DNA of 36,993 nucleotides, from positions 1 through 36,993 of the IMG/VR virus record IMGVR_UViG_3300032820_000040; one strand, 5' to 3'. Within the stretch, counting starts at the first letter, position 1. Each line of letters starts with the position of its first letter. Under the pieces are notes generated by a model. It was not told where the DNA came from and searched no databases. It saw nothing but the letters and a program-made list of their open reading frames with translations. Both the position numbers and the translations under genes were made by a program. The DNA comes from a virus. Shown piece after piece: positions 12,476-21,332 of this stretch.

Positions 12476-14335
12476 ATGAAAAAGAATAACCAAATATTAA
12501 GTGACATTGTAGTATTTAATAAATATGCAAAGTTTATCCCAGAATTAGGAAGAAGAGAAACATGGGATGAGATATGTAATAGGTATGAAGATATGATGAT
12601 AGATAAATATCCTAGCTTGACTGAAGATATAAAAGATTTCATGCCCTTTATAAGAAAGAAACAAGTACTAATGTCCATGCGAGCTGCTCAATTCGCTGGA
12701 CCTGCAATAAGAAAATCTGAGTCACGGATTTATAATTGTGCATATTTACCAGTCGATGACTGGAGAGCATTTTCAGAGATTATGTTCCTTCTATTAGGAG
12801 GGACAGGAGTTGGTTACTCTGTTCAATATCACCATGTTGATAAGTTACCTGAAATACGTAAACCATTAGATAAACAAAAATATCTTATTAGTGATTCCAT
12901 TGAAGGATGGGCTGATGCTATAAGACATTTAATGGCTGCATATTTTGGAGAACGCAGAACTAAACCAATGTTTGATTTCTCTGATATAAGAACAAAAGGT
13001 TCAAGGCTAGTAACTGCGGGCGGGAAAGCTCCAGGCCCTGATCCTTTAAAGAAATGTTTATTCAATTTAGAACTAATATTAGATAGCAAAAATGACGGAG
13101 AAAAACTTACACCGATTGAAGTTCATGATATTGTATGTTACATTGCTGATGCTGTTCTGGCTGGAGGTATCCGAAGGGCTGCTCTCATCTCTCTTTTTAG
13201 TGCTGATGACGAACTAATGTTATCAGCTAAAGCAGAAGCTTGGTGGGAAACAAATCCTCAGCGTGGAAGAGCAAATAACTCAGCAGTTATATTAAGACAT
13301 AGAGTAACTAAAGACTTCTTTAGAGATATATGGAGGAGAGTGCTTCGGAATGGATCAGGAGAACCTGGCTTATATTTCTCTCATGACCGAGAATGGGGAA
13401 CCAATCCTTGTTGTGAGATCGCACTCCGTCCGTTCCAATTTTGTAATCTTACTGAAATAAATGTTGGAAATATTAAGAATCAAATGGACCTTAATATGAG
13501 AGCAACAGCTGCGGCATTCTTTGGAACACTGCAGGCAGGATTTACAGACTTTCATTACTTAAGACGTATATGGCAAACTACAACAGAAAAAGAAGCACTT
13601 ATAGGTGTAGGAATGACTGGTATATGTAATGGTGTTATATGTCAATATGATTTAGAAGTAGCTGCGGCGGCAGCAAAAGTAATAAATGAAGTGGTTGCTA
13701 TAAAAATTGGTATAGCACCTGCTGCAAGAGTAACCACAATTAAACCATCAGGAACGACGAGCTGTGTAGTTGGAACCTCTTCAGGCATTCATGCATGGCA
13801 TTCAAAGTATTATATACGTAGAATGCAGTGCACTAAAGATGAACCTTTATATAAATATTTGGTTAAACATCATCCTGAATTAGTTCAAGACTATAAAGCT
13901 ATACCAAACACTGCAGTTATTGAGATACCTCAAGCTGCACCTGAAACAGGTATATGTAGAGAAGACGAAACATCATTAGATCTATTAGAGCGAGTCAGCA
14001 CATTTAATAATGACTGGGTCAAAACTGGACACAAGGAAGGTTCTAACAGAAATAATGTATCTGCTACTATATCAGTAAAAGATGATGAATGGGATGAAGT
14101 TTTTGATTGGATGTGGAAAAATAAAGACTGCTTTAACGGCTTATCTGTTTTACCGTGGGACGGTGGAACGTATGAGCAAGCACCTTTTGAAGCTATAAGC
14201 AAAGAAGAATTTGATAGACGTTATGAAGAACTACAAAAAGTAGATCTAACTGCTATTAAAGAGACTGATGATAATACATCATTAAGTCAAGAAATAGCTT
14301 GTTCAGGAGGTTCATGTGAAGTAGTAAATGTATAA
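12476..14335 (+). CDS. nrdJ: Adenosylcobalamin-dependent (class II) ribonucleoside-triphosphate reductase
   Basis: This enzyme reduces ribonucleotides to deoxyribonucleotides for phage DNA synthesis, using coenzyme B12 to make a thiyl radical. All key cysteines expected of the monomeric class II enzyme are present. C88 (in SRIYNCAYLP) and C323 (in FQFCNL) correspond to the redox pair. C312 with E314 in NPCCEI is the radical site, and N310 is the conserved Asn. The C-terminal relay pair is C609 and C614 in ACSGGSC, with the exact spacing of the Lactobacillus enzyme. KPSGTTSCVVGTSSGIH is the phosphate-binding loop. At 619 residues it is shorter than the about 740 of the Lactobacillus protein, consistent with a compact phage form without an ATP cone. 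It requires B12 from the host; note the CobS/CobT-like pair at 26089-28612. The start at 12476 follows AAAGGGAC. Confidence 0.93.
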   Translation: MKKNNQILSDIVVFNKYAKFIPELGRRETWDEICNRYEDMMIDKYPSLTEDIKDFMPFIRKKQVLMSMRAAQFAGPAIRKSESRIYNCAYLPVDDWRAFSEIMFLLLGGTGVGYSVQYHHVDKLPEIRKPLDKQKYLISDSIEGWADAIRHLMAAYFGERRTKPMFDFSDIRTKGSRLVTAGGKAPGPDPLKKCLFNLELILDSKNDGEKLTPIEVHDIVCYIADAVLAGGIRRAALISLFSADDELMLSAKAEAWWETNPQRGRANNSAVILRHRVTKDFFRDIWRRVLRNGSGEPGLYFSHDREWGTNPCCEIALRPFQFCNLTEINVGNIKNQMDLNMRATAAAFFGTLQAGFTDFHYLRRIWQTTTEKEALIGVGMTGICNGVICQYDLEVAAAAAKVINEVVAIKIGIAPAARVTTIKPSGTTSCVVGTSSGIHAWHSKYYIRRMQCTKDEPLYKYLVKHHPELVQDYKAIPNTAVIEIPQAAPETGICREDETSLDLLERVSTFNNDWVKTGHKEGSNRNNVSATISVKDDEWDEVFDWMWKNKDCFNGLSVLPWDGGTYEQAPFEAISKEEFDRRYEELQKVDLTAIKETDDNTSLSQEIACSGGSCEVVNV

Positions 14336-14679
14336 AAGATGCAAAGAAGGAGAAGAAAAGGTCGCTGTAAGCCCTTAAGGCTTGTAATTTCACAAGAGCA
14401 TGCATGGCCGAGAAGTTCTCCTTCTGATATAAAAGGTGTTGAAGAGCGTAAGTCCAGACGTGGTAGAACCAACTTAATAGAGAGCAAACCAATTGCGGTG
14501 CTCACTTTCTGCCTTACAAAATAGGGAATGCTGTTCTTTTGACTGTTTCAATTTATTGAAATTAATTGCAGTGTTCCCTTTAATACAGAGACTCATAGTT
14601 TATGATTGGTTTTACTATGAAACAGAGGGGGGCTAGGTCCCTCCTTTGCTCTGTTTTTTTAAAAATTAAATGTAAAAAA
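14336..14679 (+). other. Gene-poor stretch with hairpins after the reductase gene
   Basis: Most of this stretch is probably untranslated. A basic 61-codon frame (14339-14524, starting MQRRRRKGR) is open but has no domain pattern. The same bases form an AAGCC/GGCTT hairpin near 14369-14384, so I do not call a gene. Then AGGGAA/TTCCCT (14523-14528/14574-14579) encloses TTTCAA-TTTA-TTGAAA (14546-14561), and a strong terminator follows at 14620-14660. It could be a small RNA or a processed 3' region. Confidence 0.45.
14620..14660 (+). terminator. Intrinsic terminator
   Basis: AAACAGAG (14620-14627) pairs with CTCTGTTT (14649-14656), with inner GAGGG/CCCTC pairing and a T run to 14660. It ends the transcript from the reductase region. 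It also argues against any start codon upstream of it for the next gene. Confidence 0.85.
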
Positions 14680-15234
14680 ATGCAAGAAGGATATGAAGAA
14701 TTTAAATTAAAGGTACTGCATAAAGTAACAAGCAAGTATCTTGAACATCATGACCTTCCTCCTATTATATGTTTTCAAGGAGAGAAGGGTCAAAACAAAC
14801 TTTTAGTGCTTCCTCCACAAATGTTTGCTACCAAAGCATATAAAGAATATCTTCCTCAAATACTTACAGACCTTTTAGCAAAAACAGGATCAAAATATTT
14901 CTGTTTTATTATGCAATGTACTGTAACACAAATAGATATAGGAGATGGAAGAGAAAAATTAAAGCAAACTGCAATAGGAAGACAAATACTTGAAAAGTTT
15001 AAAAAATATAATGAAGATGGAGTATCTGAACCTCATTTTGATGATCAAGAACATAAATTATTAACAGATACTCTAGGAGAAGATAGAGTAGTTTTTATGT
15101 TTCAAGCTAAAAAAGGAAAAGATACTATGATGTCTTTTACACTGGAAGAAGAAGGAAAATTAAAACCTTCTCTCTCTTTCGATGAAGAGAAAGGAAACCA
15201 AATGGGAGGATTATTTGGAAGATTATTTAAATAA
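14680..15234 (+). CDS. Hypothetical protein, 184 aa
   Basis: I set the start at ATG 14680, just after the terminator and an A-rich leader. An in-frame ATG at 14602 would put the terminator hairpin inside the gene. The product begins MQEGYEEFKLKVLHKV. The N-terminal half contains PPIICFQGEKGQNKLLVLPPQMF and a helix KEYLPQILTDLLAKTG. The central strand KYFCFIMQCTVTQID is followed by a charged region, and the C terminus ends MGGLFGRLFK, which could be a short partner-binding peptide. No family is recognised. It ends six bases before the DNA polymerase gene, so a role connected with replication is likely from context only. Confidence 0.6.
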   Translation: MQEGYEEFKLKVLHKVTSKYLEHHDLPPIICFQGEKGQNKLLVLPPQMFATKAYKEYLPQILTDLLAKTGSKYFCFIMQCTVTQIDIGDGREKLKQTAIGRQILEKFKKYNEDGVSEPHFDDQEHKLLTDTLGEDRVVFMFQAKKGKDTMMSFTLEEEGKLKPSLSFDEEKGNQMGGLFGRLFK

Positions 15235-15240
15235 AATTTT

Positions 15241-17142
15241 ATGATTTATTATTTAGGACCTCCAGGGCTAACACCTGATGGCTTTGAGGTTTGTACTATG
15301 GAAGATATTGTAAAATATTGTTCCCAACAGGCAGTTTTAGGTGTAGATACTGAAACTGAAGGACTTGATTTCCTGTCCAAGAAACTTATAATGTTTCAAA
15401 TAGGAAATCAACATAATCAATATGTAATTGATACACGTATATATTCTATAGAAGCTTTAAGAGATATTCTAGAATCTAGAACAGTTCTTAAAATCTTCCA
15501 TAATGTTAAATTCGATTATAAATTTATTAAGCAATGGGCTGATATAACATGTGAAAATATATATGATACAATGATTGCTGAAAAAGTTATTCATTGCGGG
15601 AGGCAAAATAAAAGCTATAGCCTCACAAGCCTAACTGAATACTATTGTGGTGTAGCATTGGATAAAGAGGTAAGAAATAAGTTTGTTGGCATGACTGGAG
15701 AACCATTTACAAAATATCAAGTAGTATATGGAGCTCAAGATGTAGCATATCTTCCTTTAATAAGAGATGATCAGATGATACAAATAAATAATCATAGTTT
15801 AGAAAATACTCTCAAATTGGAAAATGATGTCGCACTGTCATTTGCTGATATAGAATTTAATGGCATAGATATAGATCTTCAGAAATGGGATGAAATAGCA
15901 GATATATCAGGAGAAGAAGCTTTTAGAATTCTTGATAAGCTAGACGCATATATAGAAAATGATATACTTTTTGAACCATTTAGATCTAAATCTATTCAAA
16001 CTGATTTATTTATGCCCGTGGAAGAGTTACGGCGTGTAGATGTTAAATGGACCAGTCCGACACAAGTTCTTAAGGTTTTTAAAACTTTAATAGCTGATTT
16101 AGAAGATGTCAATGGAAAGAATCTATATAAGCATGCTTACTCTAATCCTATTATAAAAGACTATATAGAATTTAAGGAGAAGATGAAGCTATTTACATCT
16201 TATGGGCGTGAGTTCTTTAAGTTTGTTAAATCAGATGGTAAAGTACATACTTCTTTTAATCAAATATTAAATACAGGAAGAGTATCTAGTAATAGTCCTA
16301 ATATGCAACAGATTCCAAGTGATAATAAATATAGAAATTGTTTTATTACTCCTGGAGAAGGTTGGGTATTTGTTAGCTCTGATTATAGTTCTCAAGAATT
16401 ATGTATCATTGCTGAAGGAGCAAAGGATCCTGTTTGGCTAAAAGCATTGAATGCAGGAGAAGATCTGCATAGTATATGTGCAGAACTTGTATATGGAGAT
16501 GAATGGAAGAATGTCGCTGAAGACAACTGTGCATTCTATTTGCACAACAAGCAAAAATGTAATTGTAAAGCCCATAAAAGCTTACGTACCAATGTGAAAA
16601 CTATCAATTTTGGTTTAGCTTATGGAATGAGTGCAATGAAGTTATCTGAAACATTACAGATAACCTTTCAAGCCGCAGAACAGTTAATTGATAAATATTT
16701 CAAGGCTTTTCCTGCTATTAATAAATTCCTTAAAGCATTGGGCAATTATGGTAAGCATTTTGGTCATATTAAAACATATTCTCCTTTTAGTAGGATAAGA
16801 TGGTTTGATGACTGGTCTCCACGACTTAAGTATCAAAAGACTTCTATGAAAACGCTCGGACGTATAGAGCGTGCTTCTAAAAATACTCCGATCCAGGGAA
16901 CTGGAGCAGATATGACTAAGAAAGCTCTTATACTTATCAGAGAAGAGATTCAAAGAAATTGGCAAGATAAGGTTAAGCTAGTTATGACTGTACATGATCA
17001 AATAGATACTGTATGTATAAAAGAATGTGCAAATGAATGGGCAAATAAAATGACAGGGCTCATGGAAGATGCCGCTAAAGAAATTCTACCCAGTGGATTA
17101 CTTAAAGCTGATACAAATATTACAACATGCTGGGAAAAATAG
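15241..17142 (+). CDS. polA: Family A DNA polymerase with 3'-5' exonuclease
   Basis: The main replicative polymerase of the phage. Exonuclease domain (residues about 1-190): Exo I DTETEG (37-42), Exo II NVKFDYKF (about 89-96) and Exo III YGAQDVAYLP (about 170-180) give the full DEDD set, so proofreading should work. Polymerase domain: motif A DYSSQELCI (about 380), motif B RTNVKTINFGLAYGMS (about 447-463) and motif C VMTVHDQID (about 581-589). Two details stand out. Motif C reads HDQ where most relatives have HDE, keeping the catalytic Asp. An insertion just before motif B carries a KCNCKAH cluster that may bind zinc. There is no 5'-3' exonuclease domain. At 633 aa it fits the compact phage polymerases. 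It is followed directly by two small genes and a helicase gene. Confidence 0.93.
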   Translation: MIYYLGPPGLTPDGFEVCTMEDIVKYCSQQAVLGVDTETEGLDFLSKKLIMFQIGNQHNQYVIDTRIYSIEALRDILESRTVLKIFHNVKFDYKFIKQWADITCENIYDTMIAEKVIHCGRQNKSYSLTSLTEYYCGVALDKEVRNKFVGMTGEPFTKYQVVYGAQDVAYLPLIRDDQMIQINNHSLENTLKLENDVALSFADIEFNGIDIDLQKWDEIADISGEEAFRILDKLDAYIENDILFEPFRSKSIQTDLFMPVEELRRVDVKWTSPTQVLKVFKTLIADLEDVNGKNLYKHAYSNPIIKDYIEFKEKMKLFTSYGREFFKFVKSDGKVHTSFNQILNTGRVSSNSPNMQQIPSDNKYRNCFITPGEGWVFVSSDYSSQELCIIAEGAKDPVWLKALNAGEDLHSICAELVYGDEWKNVAEDNCAFYLHNKQKCNCKAHKSLRTNVKTINFGLAYGMSAMKLSETLQITFQAAEQLIDKYFKAFPAINKFLKALGNYGKHFGHIKTYSPFSRIRWFDDWSPRLKYQKTSMKTLGRIERASKNTPIQGTGADMTKKALILIREEIQRNWQDKVKLVMTVHDQIDTVCIKECANEWANKMTGLMEDAAKEILPSGLLKADTNITTCWEK

Positions 17143-17148
17143 ATAATT

Positions 17149-17322
17149 ATGATAGAAGTATTAATAGTAATGTTCAGTATCATATTGATATCTATATATT
17201 TATTTGCATTATTTAAGTTGGAGACGTATGGAGATAATGTTTTAAGAAGATTAGGTCATATGGAATATAGCCTTAATAAGATATTAGAAACAGTAGAAAG
17301 ATTAGATAATAAAAATAAATAG
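17149..17322 (+). CDS. Small single-span membrane protein, 57 aa
   Basis: It starts six bases after the polymerase stop. A hydrophobic segment from residue 4 to 22 (VLIVMFSIILISIYLFALF) forms one membrane span. A charged helical tail (KLETYGDNVLRRLGHMEYSL, then NKILETVERLDNKNK) could form a short coiled coil in the cytoplasm or periplasm. It ends two bases before the next ATG. A tether or spanin-like role is possible but unproven. Its place between polymerase and helicase genes suggests it may link replication to the membrane, which is an inference. Confidence 0.55.
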   Translation: MIEVLIVMFSIILISIYLFALFKLETYGDNVLRRLGHMEYSLNKILETVERLDNKNK

Positions 17323-17324
17323 AT

Positions 17325-17507
17325 ATGTCATATATGAAATGGATTTCAGCTCTCGATGACTTTGAAGTAGCGTATTTAGAAAGAGAGGTTGATAGAGAAA
17401 CTAGAATCATAGAACTGCAAGGACAGGAGTATGAACTAGAATTTATTAAAAGTGTTTTAAAAATTAAAAACAATAACAATGAAGATGAAAAAAGCGAACC
17501 TCAATAA
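17325..17507 (+). CDS. Small acidic protein, 60 aa
   Basis: A highly charged helical protein: MSYMKWISALDDFEVAYLER, then EVDRETRIIELQGQEYELEF, then a basic patch (KSVLKIK) and a polar tail (NNNNEDEKSEPQ). It overlaps the SF2 helicase gene by 29 bases. There is no known family. The close packing (two bases after one gene, overlapping the next) supports a genuine gene, possibly a small partner of the helicase. Confidence 0.55.
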   Translation: MSYMKWISALDDFEVAYLEREVDRETRIIELQGQEYELEFIKSVLKIKNNNNEDEKSEPQ

Positions 17508-18672
17508 AGACGAGGAACAGCAAGCTCATTTAGAATTGTGGAAAAAATCGGGGTGCAAGGGAACTTCGATAGCTGTTACTGGCTTAGGAAAGACTCGGAT
17601 GGGTCTTTTAGCTATTGCAGAAACCCTTGAAGACCACCCCGACAGAAGAGCATTAGTTATAGTTCCAACAGAAAATCTCAGAGATAATGAATGGATCAAT
17701 GAGTTTTATGCATGGAACTTAATGCATCTTTTGGGCCAGGTAGAATTTGAATGTATCCAAACTGCATATAAGATGTCTAATAGACATTGGAATGTAGTAG
17801 TAATAGATGAAATTCATACTACCTTATCGCCTGAGTATCGTAAATTTTATCAGAATAACACCTGGAATAGAATTTATGGCTTAACAGCAACTGTACCTGA
17901 GAATGAAGAGTATAAAATATTATTAGGTAAGATAGCTCCTATTATATATACTACTAATACTAAAGATGCACTTAATTTGGGACTTATTTCTCCTTATAAA
18001 GTGTTTAATCTGGGTATTAGTTTTACAGCAGAAGAAGCAAAAGCTTATAATAAGATAGATACTATGTATAATGCTGCTGTTTCTAAGTTAGGAGGAATCT
18101 TTGAAGCATTTAGAAATGCTACTATTTATAGGAACAAGGGAAATTCTGAACAAAAGAAATGGGCAAATATATTTTATGTAATGATGCAGAAAAGAAAGCA
18201 ACTATGCTATAATGCTCAAAATAAAATAAAAACTATTAAACAAATAATAGAAAAATTTCCTGATCGTAAAGGTCTCGTTTTTAGTGAATCTATAGATTTT
18301 GCTGAAGGAGTCCAAGAAGCGATAGGAGATGAGTGTGTAACATTTCATTCTAAGCTTAAAGCTTCAGATAGAAAGACAGTTCTTACTGCATTTTCTTCTG
18401 GATATAAGCGTATTATAAGCTCTGTAAAAGCTTTAAATGTAGGATTTAATGTTCCAGACTGCTCTTTAGGTATTTGTGCTGCAGGAAGTTCTAAAGCTTT
18501 GGATAATATTCAACGCCGTGGAAGAACTGTTAGAATGCAAGAAGGTAAGACCGCAATTTATGTGAATTTGTATGTAAAAGGAAGTCAAGAAGTTAAGTGG
18601 GTTAGGAAGAGAACTCAAAGTGATTATAATACCCAATGGGTAGATAGTATTGATGAAATTAAACTAAAATAA
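17479..18672 (+). CDS. Superfamily 2 DNA helicase
   Basis: An ATP-driven DNA translocase with a complete SF2 set: motif I TGLGKTRMG (residues about 33-41), motif Ia LVIVPTENL (about 72-80), motif II DEIH (about 111-114), motif III GLTATVP (about 134-140), motif IV/V region GLVFSESIDFAEG and SSVKALNVGFNVP, and motif VI NIQRRGRTVRM (about 343-353). The DEIH box and compact size (397 aa) place it near the phage UvsW/ResIII-type helicases, which remodel forks and recombination intermediates. It starts 29 bases inside the previous gene and ends two bases before the next. Confidence 0.88.
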   Translation: MKMKKANLNKDEEQQAHLELWKKSGCKGTSIAVTGLGKTRMGLLAIAETLEDHPDRRALVIVPTENLRDNEWINEFYAWNLMHLLGQVEFECIQTAYKMSNRHWNVVVIDEIHTTLSPEYRKFYQNNTWNRIYGLTATVPENEEYKILLGKIAPIIYTTNTKDALNLGLISPYKVFNLGISFTAEEAKAYNKIDTMYNAAVSKLGGIFEAFRNATIYRNKGNSEQKKWANIFYVMMQKRKQLCYNAQNKIKTIKQIIEKFPDRKGLVFSESIDFAEGVQEAIGDECVTFHSKLKASDRKTVLTAFSSGYKRIISSVKALNVGFNVPDCSLGICAAGSSKALDNIQRRGRTVRMQEGKTAIYVNLYVKGSQEVKWVRKRTQSDYNTQWVDSIDEIKLK

Positions 18673-18673
18673 A

Positions 18674-18964
18674 ATGGCTAAGAAAAGTGTTCGTCTTATA
18701 GACGTTAAATTAGTTTCTCCTGATGGAGAAGAAAAAATAGTAAAAGTTGATGCGGAGCGTCAATTAGAGGAACTCCAAGCCTTGGTAAAAGGATACATAG
18801 AAGTTGTGCCCTGTACTGAAGTTGGATTAATAATGATTGTTAACGAAGAAGGTAAGCTACAGAATCTACCACTTAATATACCAGCTACTAAACTTATGGA
18901 ATATAAGGGATGTGACTTTATATGCGGTAATGCAGTTCTTGTAGATGCTAACGATTTTAATTAA
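18674..18964 (+). CDS. DUF3846-like small protein, 96 aa
   Basis: The sequence LEELQALVKGYIEVVPC, then VGLIMIVNEEGKLQNLPLNI, then ATKLMEY and DFICGNAVLVD matches the DUF3846 pattern (LQxxVGGYIEVV, then NEEGKLxxLPxN, then A-x-x-L, then I-x-G-x-xxV). Proteins of this family are widespread in phages and plasmids near replication or recombination genes; their activity is not established to my knowledge. The protein is mostly beta with no catalytic motif. It lies between the SF2 helicase and a replication-organiser-like gene with gaps of only two to six bases. Confidence 0.75.
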   Translation: MAKKSVRLIDVKLVSPDGEEKIVKVDAERQLEELQALVKGYIEVVPCTEVGLIMIVNEEGKLQNLPLNIPATKLMEYKGCDFICGNAVLVDANDFN

Positions 18965-18969
18965 ATAGT

Positions 18970-19638
18970 ATGATAGCAATAGGAAAACCAATGGTTTCAA
19001 TCCTAATAGAAAATGATTTATCCTTTGAGGAATATTGTATTCTATATTGCTATGTCTATAATAAAGTAGATGTCTTAGTAGAATATTGTAAAAGCAACAA
19101 ACTTGTAAGTAAGAAAGGAGGTATTCTCTTATCTTTACGAGATAAGGGCTATTTACATATTAAACCTGAAGACTTTCGCATTGATGAACTTAAACCTACT
19201 AATAAAGGAATAATGTTTATTAAAAATTTAGTTGATAGTTATACTGATCAAAAAGCAGACAATCCACTTTTGGCAGACGAGAATCTTCTCGATCTGGCAG
19301 AAAATATTTATGGTGAGGAATTTAAAAAGTTCTTTGCCGCCTATCCTGTTAAAGTAAGAAGAATAAATGGAAGAGAAGATAATCTAAGAGAAGGAAAGAA
19401 AGAAATTAAACAACTATATCTAAATATTATACAACGAAATAAAATAAGTCCACAACGTCTGCAAAAAATATTAGAAGTATACATACAAGAAAAGAAAAGG
19501 ACAGGAAGTGCAGCTTATCTTAAAACTTTAAGAAACTGGCTGAAACAAGATATATGGAAGGATGTTATTGAATGGGTAGCTAATAAACAATCTACTAACA
19601 ATAATAAAGACATAGATTATGGAGGAAAACTTATCTAA
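18970..19638 (+). CDS. Replication-initiator-like hypothetical protein, 222 aa
   Basis: The N-terminal half (residues about 12-110) looks like a small winged-helix domain (SFEEYCILYCYVYN, then LVSKKGGILLSLRDKGYLHI, then PTNKGIMFIKNLV). The C-terminal half contains FFAAYPVKVRRINGRED, then KKEIKQLYLNIIQRNKIS and GSAAYLKTLRNWLKQDIWKDV. The arrangement F-x-x-YP-x-K...Y-x-K-x-L-x-x-WL resembles the tail of phage replication organisers that recruit a DnaB helicase. The next gene encodes exactly such a helicase and overlaps this one by 20 bases. A helicase-loader or initiator role is therefore likely but inferred. Confidence 0.65.
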   Translation: MIAIGKPMVSILIENDLSFEEYCILYCYVYNKVDVLVEYCKSNKLVSKKGGILLSLRDKGYLHIKPEDFRIDELKPTNKGIMFIKNLVDSYTDQKADNPLLADENLLDLAENIYGEEFKKFFAAYPVKVRRINGREDNLREGKKEIKQLYLNIIQRNKISPQRLQKILEVYIQEKKRTGSAAYLKTLRNWLKQDIWKDVIEWVANKQSTNNNKDIDYGGKLI

Positions 19639-20629
19639 GGGTAATCCACTATTATTGGATTACAAGCATATCAGCAAAGCGGCTGATGAAATTATAGAGT
19701 ATATAGATCTTAGAAGACAAGGTAAAATTAGATCCCTCCATACAAGGTGGGATAAATTCAATAGATGTGCTGCAGGTGGTATTGACTGGAATACAGTTAT
19801 GACTATTGCTGGTATGTCTGGATCAGGAAAATCATCAATAGCAAACGAAATGGAAACAAGTTTGTTTGATATGAATCCTAGTGAGAATTTTGCCGTGCTG
19901 TCTTTTAATTTTGAAATGCTCGCTATGAAACAGGTTGGTAGAAAATTATCATCTAAAGTAGAAAAACCTGTTTCTGAATTATATTCAAGTCATAAAATGC
20001 TTGAAAACCCTGATTTTGATTCTTTGAAGAAGATAAAAGAAGAAATAATCAGTAAATATGGTATATATTATATAGATGTTCCTGGAAATATTGAACAAAT
20101 ATATTATACCATTAAAAAGTTTTACTTTGAACAAAAAGCTCTAAAAGGCGATGACTTTGGTGTTGTTGTTTTTCTAGATCATACTTTGTTAACTAAAGGA
20201 AAACAAAGAGAATCAGAAAGAGAAATGTTGTCTAGATTATATAGGGCTTTTATGGTCTTAAAGAAGGAAATAAAGTGTATCTTTGTAATACTAAGCCAGC
20301 TAAATCGTGACATTGAAAGTTCGGATAGATTATCTAATCCAACACTACAGTATCCTATGAAGAAAGACATTTTCGGATCAGATGCAGTATTTCACGGTTC
20401 TGATTATGTTTTAATAACGCATAAACCTTATATGCTAAATTTACAGGCTTATGGCCCACATAACTTACCAGTTGTCAACCCTAAAAATTCACAACAAGCC
20501 ATGATATATTGGCATTTAATAAAGAATAGGGAAGGAGCACCTGGAGTAGTGATGTCCATGCTTGATAATTTAAAGTTTAATAAGGTAGATGAATTTTTTG
20601 ATTCAGGAAGAATCGAATTTAATAGCTAA
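19619..20629 (+). CDS. dnaB: DnaB-like replicative helicase (RecA-type core only)
   Basis: A ring helicase that would unwind DNA at the phage fork. Visible motifs are Walker A GMSGSGKSS (residues about 64-72), Walker B VVVFLDH (about 181-187), SQLNRD (about 225-230, the DnaB H3 pattern) and a C-terminal DYVLITHKPY region. The 336-residue length is well short of bacterial DnaB (about 470). The N-terminal collar domain that contacts primase is missing or much reduced; only about 45 residues precede the core. The primase is encoded separately at 22767. The start lies 20 bases inside the initiator-like gene. Confidence 0.85.
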   Translation: MEENLSKGNPLLLDYKHISKAADEIIEYIDLRRQGKIRSLHTRWDKFNRCAAGGIDWNTVMTIAGMSGSGKSSIANEMETSLFDMNPSENFAVLSFNFEMLAMKQVGRKLSSKVEKPVSELYSSHKMLENPDFDSLKKIKEEIISKYGIYYIDVPGNIEQIYYTIKKFYFEQKALKGDDFGVVVFLDHTLLTKGKQRESEREMLSRLYRAFMVLKKEIKCIFVILSQLNRDIESSDRLSNPTLQYPMKKDIFGSDAVFHGSDYVLITHKPYMLNLQAYGPHNLPVVNPKNSQQAMIYWHLIKNREGAPGVVMSMLDNLKFNKVDEFFDSGRIEFNS

Positions 20630-20640
20630 AATAAATATAT

Positions 20641-21327
20641 ATGGCTCAAGAAATTTTAATTATAGGAGAAAGCGGTACAGGTAAAACCACTTCCTTCAGA
20701 ACATTAGATCCTAAAGAAACTTTCATATTAAACGTAGCAAAAAAACCATTACCATTTAAAGGTTGGAAAACAAATTACACAACTATAAGCAAAGAGAATG
20801 CACAAGGAAATTATTTTTCTAGTGATAACGCTGATGCTTTAGTAAGAACCATGAAACATATTAATGATAATATGCCTCATATTAAGGTTGTTATTGTAGA
20901 TGATTTTCAATATTTAATGGCAAATGAATATATGCGACGAGCAAATGAAAGAGGATTTGATAAATTTACCGATATAGGAAAACATGCTTGGGAAGTAGCA
21001 CATGCAGGTAAAAGCTTGCGTGATGATATTACTTTTATCATGGTAGGACATGCTGAAGAGACTACAGATTTTAAAGGCACTAGAAAATTGAAATTTAAAA
21101 CAATTGGAAAGCTTGTAGATAATGTAATCACTATGGAAGGTCTATTTACTGTTGTTTTATTTACTGATATAAATATGAATGGAGATAAAGAAGTTCAATA
21201 TAGATTTCAGACTAATCAAACAGATGGTGGAAATACTTGTAAATCTCCAATGGGAATGTTTTCAGAAACCTATATACCAAACGATATGGGTTCGGTTATA
21301 GAAACAATTAATAACTATTATAAATAA
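20641..21327 (+). CDS. RecA-fold ATPase, Sak4-like
   Basis: Walker A is GESGTGKTT (residues 8-16) and Walker B is VVIVDDFQ (about 83-90). A mid-region conserved segment IGKHAWEVAHAGKSLRDDIT is followed by FIMVGHAEE (sensor-like) and a long beta-rich tail. These match the small phage P-loop proteins grouped with Sak4, which stimulate single-strand annealing with the phage SSB. An SSB-like gene lies 1.4 kb downstream in the same operon, as often seen for Sak4 genes. It could also be another AAA_24-type ATPase; the motif order does not separate these. The length (228 aa) is typical. Confidence 0.75.
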   Translation: MAQEILIIGESGTGKTTSFRTLDPKETFILNVAKKPLPFKGWKTNYTTISKENAQGNYFSSDNADALVRTMKHINDNMPHIKVVIVDDFQYLMANEYMRRANERGFDKFTDIGKHAWEVAHAGKSLRDDITFIMVGHAEETTDFKGTRKLKFKTIGKLVDNVITMEGLFTVVLFTDINMNGDKEVQYRFQTNQTDGGNTCKSPMGMFSETYIPNDMGSVIETINNYYK

Positions 21328-21332
21328 TAATT

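Noticed and set aside
14339-14524. Basic 61-codon frame after the reductase
   Set aside because: It has no domain pattern, and part of it forms a hairpin; treated as untranslated.
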